NCBI GenBank assembly: GCA_947095535.1
Contig: OX352773.1
Coordinates: forward strand, 4,402,001 to 4,466,000
From: Poecilobothrus nobilitatus
Lineage: Eukaryota > Arthropoda > Insecta > Diptera > Dolichopodidae
Direction of reading: 5' to 3'
DNA length: 64,000 nt
Shown: positions 36,926 to 50,567 of the stretch, in pieces
How positions within the stretch are numbered: the first letter of the stretch is position 1
Layout: each line of letters starts with the position of its first letter
Position numbers and translations under genes: made by a program
The notes under the pieces: generated by a model
Database searches by the model: none
What the model saw: only the letters and a program-made list of their open reading frames with translations
Told to the model about the DNA's origin: nothing

Positions 36926-37346
36926 CAATTTCTTTTATATATATTATAAACTCCAAAACACCTATGTTCTTCTTTCTAGTTTATTTTCGACCAGTAATGC
37001 TAAGAAAAGTTAGAAAGATACAAAATATGCTGGTATAAACCAAAAATTGCTAAAGTTTTACACAAAAAAGAAGAAATGTTGTACATGAATGCAAAAGGGA
37101 CACTAAATCAATTATTGTTGCTAACCAATGGATAATTTTTAACTTTCATTGTTTTACTTCAAGAATCATTCTTTAATACTTTAACGTGTTTTGTAAGACA
37201 TCAGATGAAAAGAACTAAGCGTATAATCTAAGATTTATTTAACTATACAAATTTCTGGTACAGTATCTGATAAATGGGAGGATAACACAACATTAAAGGC
37301 ATTTCACAAAACTAATTTAAGACATTTCACAATTTTAACATATTTT

Positions 37347-37536
37347 TTTTTTTTGTAATGCATTTCTCTTCCACATAAATGTGGACAGGAAATTACACAG
37401 CCTTTCCTGTTCAGGCGTGGCTGTAAATGTCGTAAGGAGAAATAACTCTTACGACATGTGTAGGATTCAAACCCACACTACCTCAGTGTTTACAGCGTAT
37501 TTTATACGCTCTTACCCACTAGGCCACCGAGGCCTC
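37347..37536 (-). mobile_element. tRNA-derived SINE, second family, best-preserved copy
   Basis: A 190-bp unit flanked by a perfect 15-bp direct repeat ATTTTAACATATTTT (37332-37346 and 37537-37551). On the minus strand it has an A box TGGCCTAGTGGG, a B box GGTTTGAATCC, and an 8-bp inverted pair in the body (TGTCGTAA/TTACGACA). After that come TTTACAGCCACGCC, GGCTGTGTAATTTCC, a tail CCACATTTATGTGGAAG and an A12 run. Short length, polymerase III boxes, a poly(A) end and a target duplication define a SINE. The intact duplication implies it is the youngest copy here. Confidence 0.88.
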
Positions 37537-37748
37537 ATTTTAACATATTTTAGCAGTAAATCAAATCATACACTGTACACATTAACAAAATTAACATTTG
37601 AACAAAAGATCTATTTAAGAAAATGACATATTACATATTATTATTATAGGATGAATTCGAATTTAAATATAAAGATACATTTATTTTAGAATATGTACCT
37701 ACACTTTTTGTAAAAATTTAATATTTTTAATTAATTTAAAAAACACCC

Positions 37749-37796
37749 TCGGTTTACGGTGTTTACAGCATATTTTATTTTAGGCCACCGAGACCC
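37749..37796 (-). mobile_element. tRNA-head fragment of the same SINE family
   Basis: Matches only the tRNA-like head of the copy at 37347 (minus strand GGTCTCGGTGGCCT then GCTGTAAACACCG). A deletion of about 14 bp removes part of the A box. The B box and body are missing. Confidence 0.65.
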
Positions 37797-39587
37797 CTAA
37801 TAAAAAATATTTTTATAATATGAATGTCGATAAAGTGTATACTACCCTTTATAAATAACAGAATCAAACCAATTTTTTTTTCTTTTGCTCTTTATTAATA
37901 AAAAATTTTTTCTCAAAAAACCACCAAAGTATCGTGTTACACATTGTATCGTTATTGTTTTCACTAACCGAATTTGATATTTTAATCGTTTTAGATTTTT
38001 TTCTTTTCTTTTCCTTCTTATTTTTATGTCTAAATAGTAGTGTAGTGGGTTTTTTTTTTTTTAAAGTTGTTCCATATATATAACATAAAGCAAGAAAAGA
38101 ACATAAAAATTAATATTATTAATAATAAAAATTTAAAATTTTAATTTTATTTCTAATTTATTTTTCTCATGTGAATATTTTAGGGGTAAAAGCAAAAAAA
38201 AAATTTTTTTTTTGTTTGTTTTATTTTTACCTTAAAGTGAAAATAATAATGTTTTTTTTTTTCTTTTCTTCTAAAATTTTATTTTTCATTGTTTAAAATT
38301 TGCGCGAGATCGTTTCGCGCTTTAACACAAGAAAACAAAAGAATTTTTTGCTTTTTTTTTTTGTTTTGGAAAATATTTTCTAGTACTTTTTTTTTTATAA
38401 CGTTGAAAAAACGTTTTTATGATTTATTATGCACTCTCGTATATTAAAAGTTGAATATCTTAATATGAATTTTTATAAGCATGCCTTTGATTGCCAATCA
38501 CCTAGCCTTAAGTAAATGGTAGTTTTTTTGGTTTAAAAGTTATTTTGTAATATAAATTTTTTTTTTTGTTTTTCGGTTCTTGTTATTAATTTAATGGTTA
38601 TTCAACCATAAAACTTATGAGAAAACTATAATTGAATTAGAGAGAGAAAGAAAAACAAAAGACAATACAAAGGACAATAAAATAATAATCAATTAATTCA
38701 ATTCTTCTTATTAAGCATGAACTGAAACAATTTTAAAATGTTAAATTTAATAATTATTATACGGAATTGATGAAACAGGTCCAAATTCTATAAAATAAAA
38801 CTAAATTAAATTTTTATTTTATTATAAATTCAGGATATTTTTTTAACAATTAGTTAAATTAATTAGAATTGCATCTGCAATTTTTAGAATCATTAAAAAT
38901 GATGATCTATTTGGTCTTTTTTTAAACTTGAATCTGTGTATAGATATTATAGGAAAAAAAATATTCTGGAATTTTATGAATTAGTACACAATATTACAAA
39001 AGACTGTTGGATTGGTTTTTAATTAATTTAAGGAAAATCAATTCTAAGAAACACTTTACTAACCAGTTCTTATTTGATTTAGAAACAATTCAAATCAAAT
39101 TTTTACGAAAGTTACAATGTATTTAAAAATATGCCGCCCGACATAACCTTAGTTTTTTTTCGCATATTCTCTACTAATATATTAAAAGGTCTAAAATTAA
39201 AAAATAATCATATATTCTTTGTTTAAATCATCAGAGAAAGGCTCAGATACTTATAAAAACATGTAGTAGGTTTACAAAACATTTAAGTAGGTTTTTCTGT
39301 CATTTTTTCTAACCAAAAATATAATTTAAATATTAAAACAATACTTGAAAAGAGGCCAAATTAAATTAAAATTGGAAAGCGTATGACTGTAACTCTTACC
39401 AAATAAAAATTAGTTTTAAGATTATGTAAAAATTAAATCCAGACAATAAAGATAATTATAATTAAAAACATGTATTGGACCCGTTTCCCTATACTATTTT
39501 TAGTTGTTCCATATACGTTTATTTAAGATTATCCTAATTTAACACATGTTTTTTCAGTGTAAAGAGTATACAATTGGGGCTAATGTT
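37797..39587. other. A+T-rich non-coding DNA
   Basis: T runs near 38050, 38250 and 38350. No open frames of note and no repeat boundary found. Confidence 0.55.
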
Positions 39588-39880
39588 TATACCCGTATGA
39601 ACATATTTCTAAGGGTATATAATAAATTTGCTCTTATATTTGTAGCACATTAAAAGAGACCAAGTTGTTATGAAAAGTATATTTCATATTCTTAATCAAA
39701 ATTTAATTTATTTCTATCGGTTCGATCGTCCCTTCGCCCGCAAGACACTTGAAAAATAAATGAAGCTAGGATTCTTAAATATTTCCGATTTCATCATTTT
39801 TATGAGTCAGTCAAATGTTTGTTCGAATACCTGCTCTTAAATTTTCTCTATATATATCTTAAATTTAGTCCAAAGCAGTT
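39588..39880 (+). mobile_element. Diverged Helentron-like element, partial
   Basis: TATACCC (39588-39594) and GGGTATA (39613-39619) form the same 5' hairpin type as the elements at 14717 and 27259. They are followed in the same order by an A/G-rich block (agagacca), 'gtatatttcatattcttaatca', which parallels 'gtatatatattctgaatcagg', and then cggttcgatcgtcccttcgcccg where the GTCY tract is expected. No tandem units and no 3' hairpin are seen, so the copy is truncated or too decayed to end-map. The right boundary is a guess. Confidence 0.45.
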
Positions 39881-41457
39881 AAGTTTAATTCCAACGATCT
39901 GTACTAAACTTAGTTGATCTAGCGCACAGATTCCATTAACTATCATATAATTGTAAAATTTATATCCACATATCTTGTTTTTTTAATTAAGTTAGATACC
40001 TATTTGAAATTTTGTAAAAGATTATTGAATTTTATCGAAACAGCATACATATATTATTATGTTCGTTAGGGTATCTTAGAGTTGATACAGTCAACTATAC
40101 ACTTTTCTTCGTTTTTAGTTTACCATGTAATTAGACAACTAAGTATATAAAAATAATTAAAAGATTAAACTATTTTTTTTTTTTGTTAAAATACAAATTT
40201 ACACAATACTTAATTAATTTTTTTTCTGTTTATTAAAAATCAAATTTATCTGAAATCAGTAAATTAAAAATGTAAATTTTTATATTTAAATTCACCACAC
40301 CTATAATGTTTGTAATTTATAAAAAGGTTTATAATAAACAAAAAATTCAATTATTTTCCATACATCCTTATCATTAAAAAAAAAAAAAACAAAATGTGAA
40401 ATTAAACCCAATTTTTTTATTTTTTCGTAATATTTTATTTAATACTCAAATCAGAAGCCTTTAATTTATCTTTTGTTCATATTAATAAATTAGCACATTT
40501 CGATAATACATTAACGTATACACCATATTTAATTTACTGTCACCAAATTGAAACAAAAATTTAAAAAAAAATCATCTCTGTCCACCGCAGAACCAATTGC
40601 AGGAACAGGAAAACTTAATATTTGTTTCCTTTAATGGGGTTATTTACATTATATAAGTGATATATTATATATTTCATATATTATATATATATATAAAACG
40701 TGTATATAGCTGTATTATCTGTATATTTGTACATTTTTTATATTATCTATAATCTATATTTATATATGTATACCTAAATTTTATAAAATAATTTTTTTCT
40801 ATTTGAAAATATTTGTAAAAAATGATGACCCTGGTAAAGTGACACTTGTAGCTGACAAATTTCTATCCAAAGCTTTTCAATTTGAGATATTTATGTCAAA
40901 ATCATTTATATGAAATTTTATCAAATTCCGTTCAGGCATTTGGCATGTACACGTGTTCACATAAAGACAGATAGCACTCCAAAAACACTTAATTCAGGTT
41001 TTTACGTACAAGTAGAAATGCATATACATATTTAAAAATCTGAGGTTCGAAATTTTTGTGTCACTACAATACCTTCCTTATACTTTACAAGTATGCTATC
41101 AGTAAAAAGTACATTATTTTATTTACACAGGCTTATTTTGTTGGCAAAAGTAATTTTTTGTAAATTAAATCCGAAATTAAAATCTTATAGATAAAAATAA
41201 AAGTAGAAAGTAAAAATTTTCAAAATGAAAAAGATTTTAAATTATATATTTCTTTGATTTTTAAATAATTTTGGAACATAAATTGCTCATTACTTACATA
41301 AATTCCTTATACAAAAGTGATCTATAAAAGTATAATAAAACTTTTGATATTGTTACAAAAGATCAAAAATTATTTTAAAATCATTTATATAGAACTCCTG
41401 TTTTTTCAATTTCGTCAATACCTTTCTATTAAATTTGTAACTAGAAATGAAAAATTA
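39881..41457. other. A+T-rich non-coding DNA
   Basis: An (AT)-rich stretch at 40660-40760 and homopolymers. A short less A+T-rich piece (ctgtccaccgcagaaccaat) near 40577 is unexplained. Confidence 0.5.
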
Positions 41458-41899
41458 GGGTCTCATCGGAAATGTCAAAAAAATATATTTGATTTCGTCA
41501 AAATCGAAAAAATTAAATTGTCAATTTAAATTGTCGATACAATGCAACAGTAACAAAATGTCTTATTTGACGTTTTCGATCATAAATTATGCGATGCCCG
41601 CCATTTGTGTAATTGAAATTAAAGTTGAAATTTATAACAAATTAAAAATGAATAAAATTTTTTTTTTATATATTCATCAAAACTTGCCTATATTCGTTCA
41701 TTATTCAACAAGAAAAACTGAAAATAACAAAGAAAATTTTGAATGTTTAATTTGACTGATTTCAGTATTTACAACGTCGCAAACACATTGTCAAATGATT
41801 TCCGATCATAACACATTGTCAAATTTTTTTTGACATTTCAGATCATGAGACCAGAGACAATGTGTTAAACACATCGCAAATGCATTTCCGATGAGGGGG
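41458..41899. mobile_element. MITE with 13-bp perfect terminal inverted repeats, TTA flanks
   Basis: CTCATCGGAAATG (41462-41474) recurs inverted as CATTTCCGATGAG (41883-41895). Outside these are GGGT on the left and GGGG on the right, then TTA on both sides (41455-41457, 41900-41902). A 3-bp TTA duplication is what PIF/Harbinger elements make, but the outermost four bases do not pair, so the superfamily is uncertain. The 442-bp interior contains two partial copies of an ACACATTGTCAAA motif and an inverted GACAATGTGTT. It encodes nothing credible, and two overlapping open frames here are chance. Confidence 0.6.
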
Positions 41900-41902
41900 T
41901 TA

Positions 41903-44900
41903 TTTAACCAACTTATAAAACTCTCTAATGTTTGGAGCGCTTAATTTTCTAGTGTTTTAAATTTGACTTACCATTATTTACCGTTATGGAATTATTTCAA
42001 TGAGTCTTTTTTTTTTTTGTTTTTTTATTGCATACTATACACAAAGGAGGTCTTCAACACTGATTATCACTATATAATCAGATTTAAAAAAAAAAAGAAG
42101 TAAACTAAGAAATAATAAATTCGAAATGAATCTTTAAAATGTGCTTCTGCTGCATTCTTTTCACCTAAAATTAAATTAACTTTATTTCGAAAAACATAAA
42201 CTGATCTCGTGAAATATTTACCAAAATTCCAATAAATAACAATTCATTATCAGCCTATCAGCCTTTTAATAAAAGTGTTAAGATATATATATATTATATA
42301 TATATATATATATAGGTATGTATATACAGATACATGAAAATGTATATAGGATTTGTTGATTCATATTGAAGTAACATCCCAAAATATCATCATGGTTTAA
42401 ACAAGAGATCAGTAGTTATGATTACAATTTATCGCACGCTCTTCATCTCAGATTTGCAACAACAGAAAATGTTAATTTTAAAGGCATAAAACAAAAGCGT
42501 GCAATAAAATCATTGACACAAAATAAAAATAAAAAAAAATATAAATATATAATGTACATTGGTATTGTAATAATATATGTATAAATAGATAGTTATCAAA
42601 ATACAATATGTACTAAAGACCTGAAGATAATGAGCGCAGAGAAAGTTACTGCATTACAATTGCATGAGATGCTAAGATTAATTGAATATTTTAATTTTAA
42701 TTTAAAGTTTTTATGTTTTTTTTTTTATTAAAATTTTCAATTTAAAGGTTATGTTCAAAAATTATGTAATATGGCAATTTTCTTTCTTTTGTTTATCGTT
42801 GTTTATCGTTGTTTTCCTTTTTCTTGTTTTTTTTATAAATTAACTTTTTAATTTATTATGGTTTTTTATTTTTTTTTGTTTTATTTTTTATTTAATTCGA
42901 GAATAAAATTTTTATAAATTTAAGGCATAAATCCAATTACAACACCTGTAATTGTTTTTGTTGTTCATCTTCTTATACGTTTTTAAAAAAACAGACACAC
43001 TGTCATGTTTAAATTTATGCGATTTCATTTAATATGTGGAATAATTAATTTTTAAAAAGATACAAACGCTTTTTGAAGCGATTAAAATCGTATATTGATT
43101 TTGATTAATCATCCTTTTCGGGTCTTAAGAAATCTAAAATAATGTTATTTATTATAATATCTTTGAGTTATTTTTTTTTTAGTTTAGTCTAAGCTACATA
43201 TGAATCTCATTTTCGTTCTATATTTTTTTATATCTTCTAGCATATTCTTCTGTTTCGCTTTCTTTGGGTTCAACTTTGTTTTGCAGAACTAAGTGTCATA
43301 CACTAGTAACTGAGTCTTAAAAAAAGAAGTGAAAATAAAGACTGAAAAATAAACTAATTTTTTGAATTTTTTGGGAAATTCTTAGCCAGTCTTTTATAAG
43401 CAACCTTCCATTCTATTCTCCCACAACATCCTAATTTTTAAGAACAACAACAATTCCATAAAAATTTTCTTTTAAAACTCCCCAGAAAATCTCGTATTAA
43501 TTAATTGAAATAATTTAAGATTCAAAAAAAATCTCCTGTCCCTAATTTTATGATTGGTTTAAAATTAAAATTTTATAAAATTTTTTCAAATCAATTAACA
43601 AAAACTGCTAAAATATTTTAAAAATTCAGTATAACGATTAAATTAACTGCAGATAAATCCTTCTAAATCATCACAAATATACATTTTAAACATTTAAAAT
43701 TCAATCTAAAGATTAACATAAAATCTCAATTAATATTGAACATTTTTTTTATTAAATATCAAAAATCAATCTATAGGATAAAAAACAAAAGTATTATCTA
43801 ATTGAATATATATTGAACCTTCCGTCTTTATATCATTCAAAAAAAAAAAATAACTTTGGCCTAATAAATCCAAAATCTGCTTGAAGCAATAATATTTATT
43901 AAAAACTACAGAAAATAAAAAAAAAAAAACAAAAATGTGTCAAAACCATATCTTACAAAACAAAAACTTAATTTAACTTTTAATTTTAACCTAATCATTA
44001 TACTAATTTTTTTCTTTTTTTCTGATTGATTCCATTAAATGTTTTATTTATGATTTAAAGTTAAGTTTTTTTCTTCTTTCATAATAGTGTTTAACGAAAA
44101 TCACTTAAAAACCACGGTAAAAATTTAAACGGTATAAATTTGAAACGGTATAAATTTAAACAAAAAGTGCAAAATTTTTACGTTTTTATATTTTAAAAAA
44201 TAAGAATTATTACAAAATGTTTGTTTATTTTTCATTAATATTAACCGCTTCCGATATTACACAGGATATAAGTAAACCGATCATTATTTATCGATTTTAC
44301 TTTACGATTTTATTATTTGATTATGCATTGTTGCATAGCCACTTATTATCTAAAGATATAGGAGCATAAAGAATCAGTTTAATTTTAATGCAGTTTTCTT
44401 GATAATAAACAATTAACGATGAATTCACTTGGCATACAGAGCAATTCAACTGTCAAGTGTCTAAAATACACTTTATTGTTGTTTAAATCATAGGAAAACC
44501 TCAAGGAAACCGAATTTCAAAAAAAAGAAACAACAATAAATTAAACAGTTATTTTTCTTAGTAAAAAAAAAAAAAAATCTAACATTTTCCAAAGCAAAAT
44601 CTTTTGTTTAATGTAAAAACAAAAAAATTAATGGTTTTTTTTCTTTTGTTTTGGTTGAAACTAAATTAACTATGATTTTATTAAGTTGCTTTATTATTAT
44701 TTTTTTTATTTGAAATTATTTTTCTTTAATTCGCGGTATCATCTATACTTTATAAAGAATGGAATGCAAAAAACTTCAGTTAATTATGTAATAAAAGTTA
44801 AACTGGGATATTTTCTGTGGGTTTTTAATAAAATTTACTTCTTTTTAGATAAACTTCTATAATTTGCTTTTTGTTTTTATTTTGTATTTATTTTTTAATC

Positions 44901-47900
44901 ATCAAAACCATCATCTTTCAGATAAAACAAAAAAAAAAAGAAGAATATAAAAAGTTTAAAAAAGTTGATAAGTTCAAGGTTAGAATTAATGATTTAGTTA
45001 ATTTAGCTTCAGTAAAATAAAATAATAGTTCTAAAGAAACAAAATTTTGATCGTTAATTGAATAATAGACTTGCTTGATCTGATCTTAATCTGATCTCTT
45101 ATTTTTCTAATAATAAATTTTCATTCATATTTTACATATATTTTTTTTTATAATATTTCAGAAAACATTTTTGTTGGACGTTTTCCTCTGGTCCAAAGTC
45201 CGTTTTTGGTTTTATTGAGCTATAAAAATGGAACTTTTCTTACTTGTACAATTTTTAACCATAAATAGTTAGTTTTTTAACAAAGCAGTTGCGTTTATAG
45301 AAAGTTTTGTTAAATTATGTTGTTATTAAAATAACATTGAATCTCTTGAATGATTTTGATCGTTATTTAATTATTTAGAAAAAGAGTTTAGTACTACTGT
45401 TAAACATATAAGAATTTTAATCTAATACAGTATCCAATTTTTAAGTCTAGAACTTACGTTAGTTTTTTTTTTATATGATAAACTTTTTTCGAAAATACAT
45501 CAATATATTATGTAGTTATATTTTAATATTAACATTAAACCCCTAAAAATATGCATTTTTCACTATAAATTTGTGAGTTAAAGGAGAATTTCTGTGTTCC
45601 ACTGATTAAGTACGTTGCTTGTTAACTACTAGTAAGCAAATATTTTTAATTGTAAGATTAAAAATTAATAAAAAAAAGTATATATTAAATATATGTATTT
45701 ACATAACTACATAATATATATAAGAAAAGAAAATACATAAATACTCTTAGATAACTTCAAAAATAAAATAAACTGTTCTATGTTTCATTGTTATGAAGGC
45801 ATTTTAATTAGTTAATAGGCTTTGTTTAGAAGTCTGTAATACTAGATATTTGTTGTGAAACTTTTGGTCAAAACTTTGTTATATTTTATCAATTTCATTT
45901 CAGAGATATTTTTAAAAGTAGAAGAGACAGACAGAGTTTTATTACAAAATTAATTTTTTTTTTATTGAAATTATTCCATACCTTATTAATTAGAATCTTT
46001 TGACGGATATTTTTTTTTTTTTTTTTTTTTTTGTTGAAGGTTTCACAATAAAATGAATTTTTTTCATTGTTTGATTATTATTCTTAACATAAAATAACAG
46101 ACTTAAGAAAAAATAAACGTTTTTAATTTGACCCCATATTAAACTTATAATTATTATTATATAAACTTATGATTAACTCAACAAAAGTTTTATTTTATTA
46201 GTTAACCACAATTTAATTTTCATTTTTTTGAAATTTTTGAATAAATAGGAAATTTTTTTTTTTTTTTTTTGAAAATTTAAAAAAAATTGTGTCAAGTCAT
46301 ATTTACTTTATGTCTATTAATATGTTTTATATGTAAAAATATTAACCTAACTGACTTAATACTAATTTTTGCAATAAATTTAAAATATTAAAAAAAAAAA
46401 AAATTCAAACATATAAGCATGTATACAATTCGAGGTAACTTAAGAAACTCTGACATCACTTTTGAATAAAATGTTAAGTGTAGGAGTTAAATTAATTTTG
46501 TTGTAAGGTGTAAAATGTCAAAACCACATTATTTGTTTTAAATATTTTAAGAAAATATGTTTTATTTTTATTTTTTTTTTTGATGTCTTCATTAATTAAC
46601 TGATAACAAGGTGATAATTAAAGGAATAAGATATTTGTATCTCTTGATGTTGTTAAAATCAAAAGATCATGGATTATGATTTTAAATAAAAAAAAAAAAA
46701 TGAAAATTTATAATGGATAGTAAATTAATAAACTCCAGTATTTGAATATAATTTTAAAGAAATTTTTTTTTTGTGTACTTGCACTTGTAAATGTTTTAAT
46801 TATTTACATAATAAAATTTTAATCTAAATGTAATAAAATAATAAATATTAGTTTTAATCTTATCTTTCCTCAAAAAAAAAAAAAAATTAAATTAAAATCA
46901 ACTAGAACAGAAAATAATTTAATGCTTCAAATTAAAGTTCCTATAGTCAGTTTTATAATAGCATATTAATCCTATATGAACGAAACCTATTAGAAAATCT
47001 ATAGGGATTACCTTAAAAAGATAATTATTTACTTTACCTTTTTTACGCACTTATTTTTTGTTCACCACATATTATATGTTAAAGAATATTTTGTGTTGCT
47101 GTTGTGTTTTGTCTTAATATACATCACATTAACTATATAAATTCGACATTAACTATTAGATCGTTTACGAATCATTCAAAGGGACTCTGAAATTAATTCT
47201 GACAAAAACAAAGAATATACTATTTAAATCTATATAATATTATGTAAATTGTACCCTGCATCAATCAAAACTTGAATATTTATAACGAGAGAAAATATAT
47301 ACGTTACGTACGTTAGTTGAAAATTAAAATTTATTTTTAAATTTTCCTAATTAAAAAACTTTACTTTTATAGAAATTTTATTTATATGAAATAAAATTCA
47401 AATTTTGTATAGTATAAAACCAGCTTTTATATAATAATTTCTTTTGTTTTATTAGATGTACCCTACAATTATACTTTTTTCAACCTTTGAAAAGATTTAA
47501 GCTGAATCTTGTTATCAACACTGTATTGTTTTTTTTCGAAATAATTCGTTATGACCGAATAAACATTAATCAAACAGTATTATTTTAGTACAAATACCTC
47601 ACCTTAACCAAACATAGTCAGAGTGCGTAACAATAATTGCAATTAGTGAACCAAATAAGAAATTTAAATTCTAAAATCATATTTTCATCATATTGGAAGT
47701 GAAATTAATCTTTTTTATTTAAAAATTTTGTTTTAACACAAAAAAAAAAAATACATTTTTTTGTAATTTTTTTGATTGTGGTTAAAAAAAATTTTTTTGG
47801 TGTTAAAAATAAAAACAGTGAAAATTGTTTCATTTAATGAACGTGGTTAAATTTTTTATTTATTTATAAATTATTAAAAAAAAAAAAAAACTTTCCTTGT

Positions 47901-48400
47901 TATAAATGTACTATAAAATTTTTGTAAAAAATTCATGTCCGCAAATAATTCAATACCTTGTAAAATTTAAATCAACAAATAAGTGTTTACTTAAAAAAAA
48001 AAAAAACTTTAATTATTTACGCATAATGCAATTAATTTAGTTCCGATTTCTAATATTGTATATTTTGAAATATCATTTTTAATTTAAACTTTATTATTAT
48101 AAAAATATAATTTCCATAATTTCTATTATTGTTGATTGTAGTTTACAATATTTACATTTTTTTGTCCTTTCCACACGTTTCAACCCAGTGCACCAATAAA
48201 TCGTTTATTATTCATATTAAACTAAGCTTAACTTTCTTTAATTATTATTTTTACAATATCATGAGCGCAAATATTATAATTTGTTCTGCCCGGTTTATTC
48301 ATTTATTTTTACGATATTAATTATTACGATATCAATTAGTATAATAAAGGATAAAAGGATATAAAGATATCAGGAGTATCTTGACTGAGGTGTAAACTTT
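41903..48400. other. Long A+T-rich non-coding stretch
   Basis: (AT)n at 42281-42315, many A/T runs including a 23-base T run at 46010-46032. No exon, RNA gene or element end could be supported. If the gene starting at 34345 continues to the right, this is intron. Confidence 0.5.
42281..42315. repeat. (AT)n microsatellite
   Basis: About 34 bp of alternating AT with one TT phase shift in the middle. It can form a cruciform. Confidence 0.9.
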
Positions 48401-49194
48401 ACTACTACAACTATCTAACTCAATCAATATTCCATTTGTCAGATAGCATTAGTAGATGGGGGCATGTCAGTTTGTATAAATTAATTTCTGAAAAAAAAAC
48501 CACTTCATGTAATGTTATTTGACAAAAAAAAGACTTTTAACAAAATAGTATTTAAAGAACAAATCATACTTCATTGTTGAAATATGTATGTAAAAAAAAT
48601 AAATAATTAGGAGGAGTTTTAAAGTTGGTTATAAATCAGGATATACTATATAACTATATATAAATCAGGTCAAAGTATATGTTTGTCAAATATCTTTTTA
48701 GGAAATGTCTCAATATGCCAAAATAAAAAATTACGCTGCGTTTCTCAACAGATATTAGGTAATAAAGGGCATTTTGTAATTTATAATTCGACTATAACTG
48801 CAACATTTAACCGTATTGACTTGGTGACTTGGATTATTTTTTGATTTCGCTAAATACAATATTACAATATAAATTTTATATAATTGACATATCAATTGGG
48901 TTCAAAATTAAAGGAGTTCGAGAAGGGTGAAGGAGGTTAGAATTCCCTGAGCAAACGATGTTCTTTCTTCTTCTTTTCCCCATTTTTTATACGAAATTTT
49001 TCTAGATTTTTTTATGTGAGTTTTTTTCAACTTTTGTTTCAAAAACCAAAGCATTAATGTACATGTTAAAATATACATTTAGTTCCATAATTATTGATGA
49101 CCATAATGATACATAAATAATGGGTAAAAATTATTTAAAAACTCAAGTGTCTTACAAAATTTTAGATTCTATTATCGGAAGTTTAATATGATGA
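48401..49194 (+). other. Probable decayed 5' part of the hAT copy
   Basis: Less uniformly A+T-rich than its surroundings and directly upstream, in the right orientation, of a recognisable transposase end. No block can be aligned by eye, so assignment to the same element is inference. It contains a 60-bp segment (48579-48640) similar to 9413-9468. Confidence 0.35.
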
Positions 49195-49740
49195 TATCGA
49201 GTTTTAACACACGTTGACACTTTAATAAAAAATAGTGATGATTTATGTAATAAATATACTTCTTATATTGCCAAAAAAATGTCTGATGAAATTGTCCATT
49301 TGAAAATCATTCACCAAGCCACATTTGGTAAAACTCAGTTGCTTCCTATAAATTTATTAAATAAAATTAAAGAAATGTGAATAGAAACAGTGTTTCACAA
49401 GATTTGTATTGCATTAAGAATATTTTGCACCATTACAGTTAACATGGCTCAATCGGAACAAGCATTCAACGTATTGGCGAAAGTGAAAAACACATTGAGA
49501 TCAACTATGTGCCAAAATCGTTTCAATACCTTAGATATTTTAGCTATCGAAGCCATTTTAGCCAAAAAGTTAAATTTTGAAAATGTAACCAAAACTTTTG
49601 CAAATAAAAAAAGCGCCAAAAACTTTACTATAAAATGTGTATATATGTATAATAAAGTTGAATTATTTAATACTAAAAATTATGTTATTTACTTTTTTAA
49701 ACTCTACAAAAATATATTTTAGGTTTTCCATGGGTCCGGT
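49195..49740 (+). pseudogene. hAT-family transposase C-terminal remnant
   Basis: The encoded fragment is the C-terminal dimerisation region of a hAT transposase, a DNA cut-and-paste enzyme. In frame from about 49195 it reads THVDTLIKNSDDLCNKY, DEIVHLKIIHQATFG, LLNKIKEM, then a TGA at 49378-49380. After the stop, in the same frame, come ICIALRIFCTI and AQSEQAFNVLAKVKNTLRST, then QNRFNTLDILAIEA. These match the hAT-C hallmark 'Nl.ialrifltipvtvAsaERsFS.L..iK..LRstm...Rl..L..l.ie'. The A/S-ER motif is altered to SEQ. Past 49650 the coding signal fades into 'catgggtccggtgttggctcc', similar to the 3' non-coding part I recall for such elements. The in-frame stop and loss of the N-terminal catalytic half make it non-functional. 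Confidence 0.87.
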
Positions 49741-50567
49741 GTTGGCTCCTGTATAGAAATATGATATAAATAAAGAAATAATATAACGTAGAGAAATAAT
49801 AAATAATATGAAAGTATCCGGTTTTATGACTCACTTTCAAACTACCATAATTTGTGTAATTGACTGACCAAATAATCGTTAAATTAAAGTTTTGGAATTA
49901 AAGTATTCTTTTATTCAAGGCTCTGTGGCAGGACAAAAAGAACGTATGAAATTATGCAGCTATCATCTGTTTAATAGTAACTTAACATAACCTCAAATAA
50001 ATGTATTTCATTTTTACTTAAAAATTTACTATCTATAAGATTTTTTTATTTTATAAGTTTTTATATATTGAAACTCAATAAATTATAAATTATTATAAAT
50101 CAATCAAATTTTCTAACACCAATTCTTTTTCTTCCGGAAAAGTTAAATTTTCATTATAAAATTTGATTAATTTTTTTTAAAGAATTTTAATATTTCAATA
50201 TAATAATGACACCAATATTGATAATTTCAATTATGATATAAATCATTTTTCAATTAATTTGAATTAAATTAATAAAAAAAAAAAAAAAAAATGCCATGAA
50301 CAAATGAATTGAAATAAAACATTAAAATGCAATTAAAAAACCACTTAACCAGATTCAATTAACTCCAATTATCAATACTGTCTTTTTAATAAAATTTCTT
50401 AATCCCTTTCGCTATTATAAAGATAGAAAAAAAAAAACAAAAACAAAACCACCATAAATTTTATTCACTTTAAACTGAAATGAAATCCATAAAAAATTTA
50501 AAATATTTTTTAATGCAAAAATCGTTAAAAAAAAAACCAAAAAAAAAAAAAAAGAAATCAATACTCC

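Noticed and set aside
36735..37626. Plus-strand open frames of 81-92 codons
   Set aside because: They run across two SINE copies whose minus-strand structure explains the sequence.
41317..41755. Two overlapping plus-strand open frames of 70 and 88 codons
   Set aside because: They cross the left end of the TTA-flanked MITE and have K/I/N-rich chance composition.
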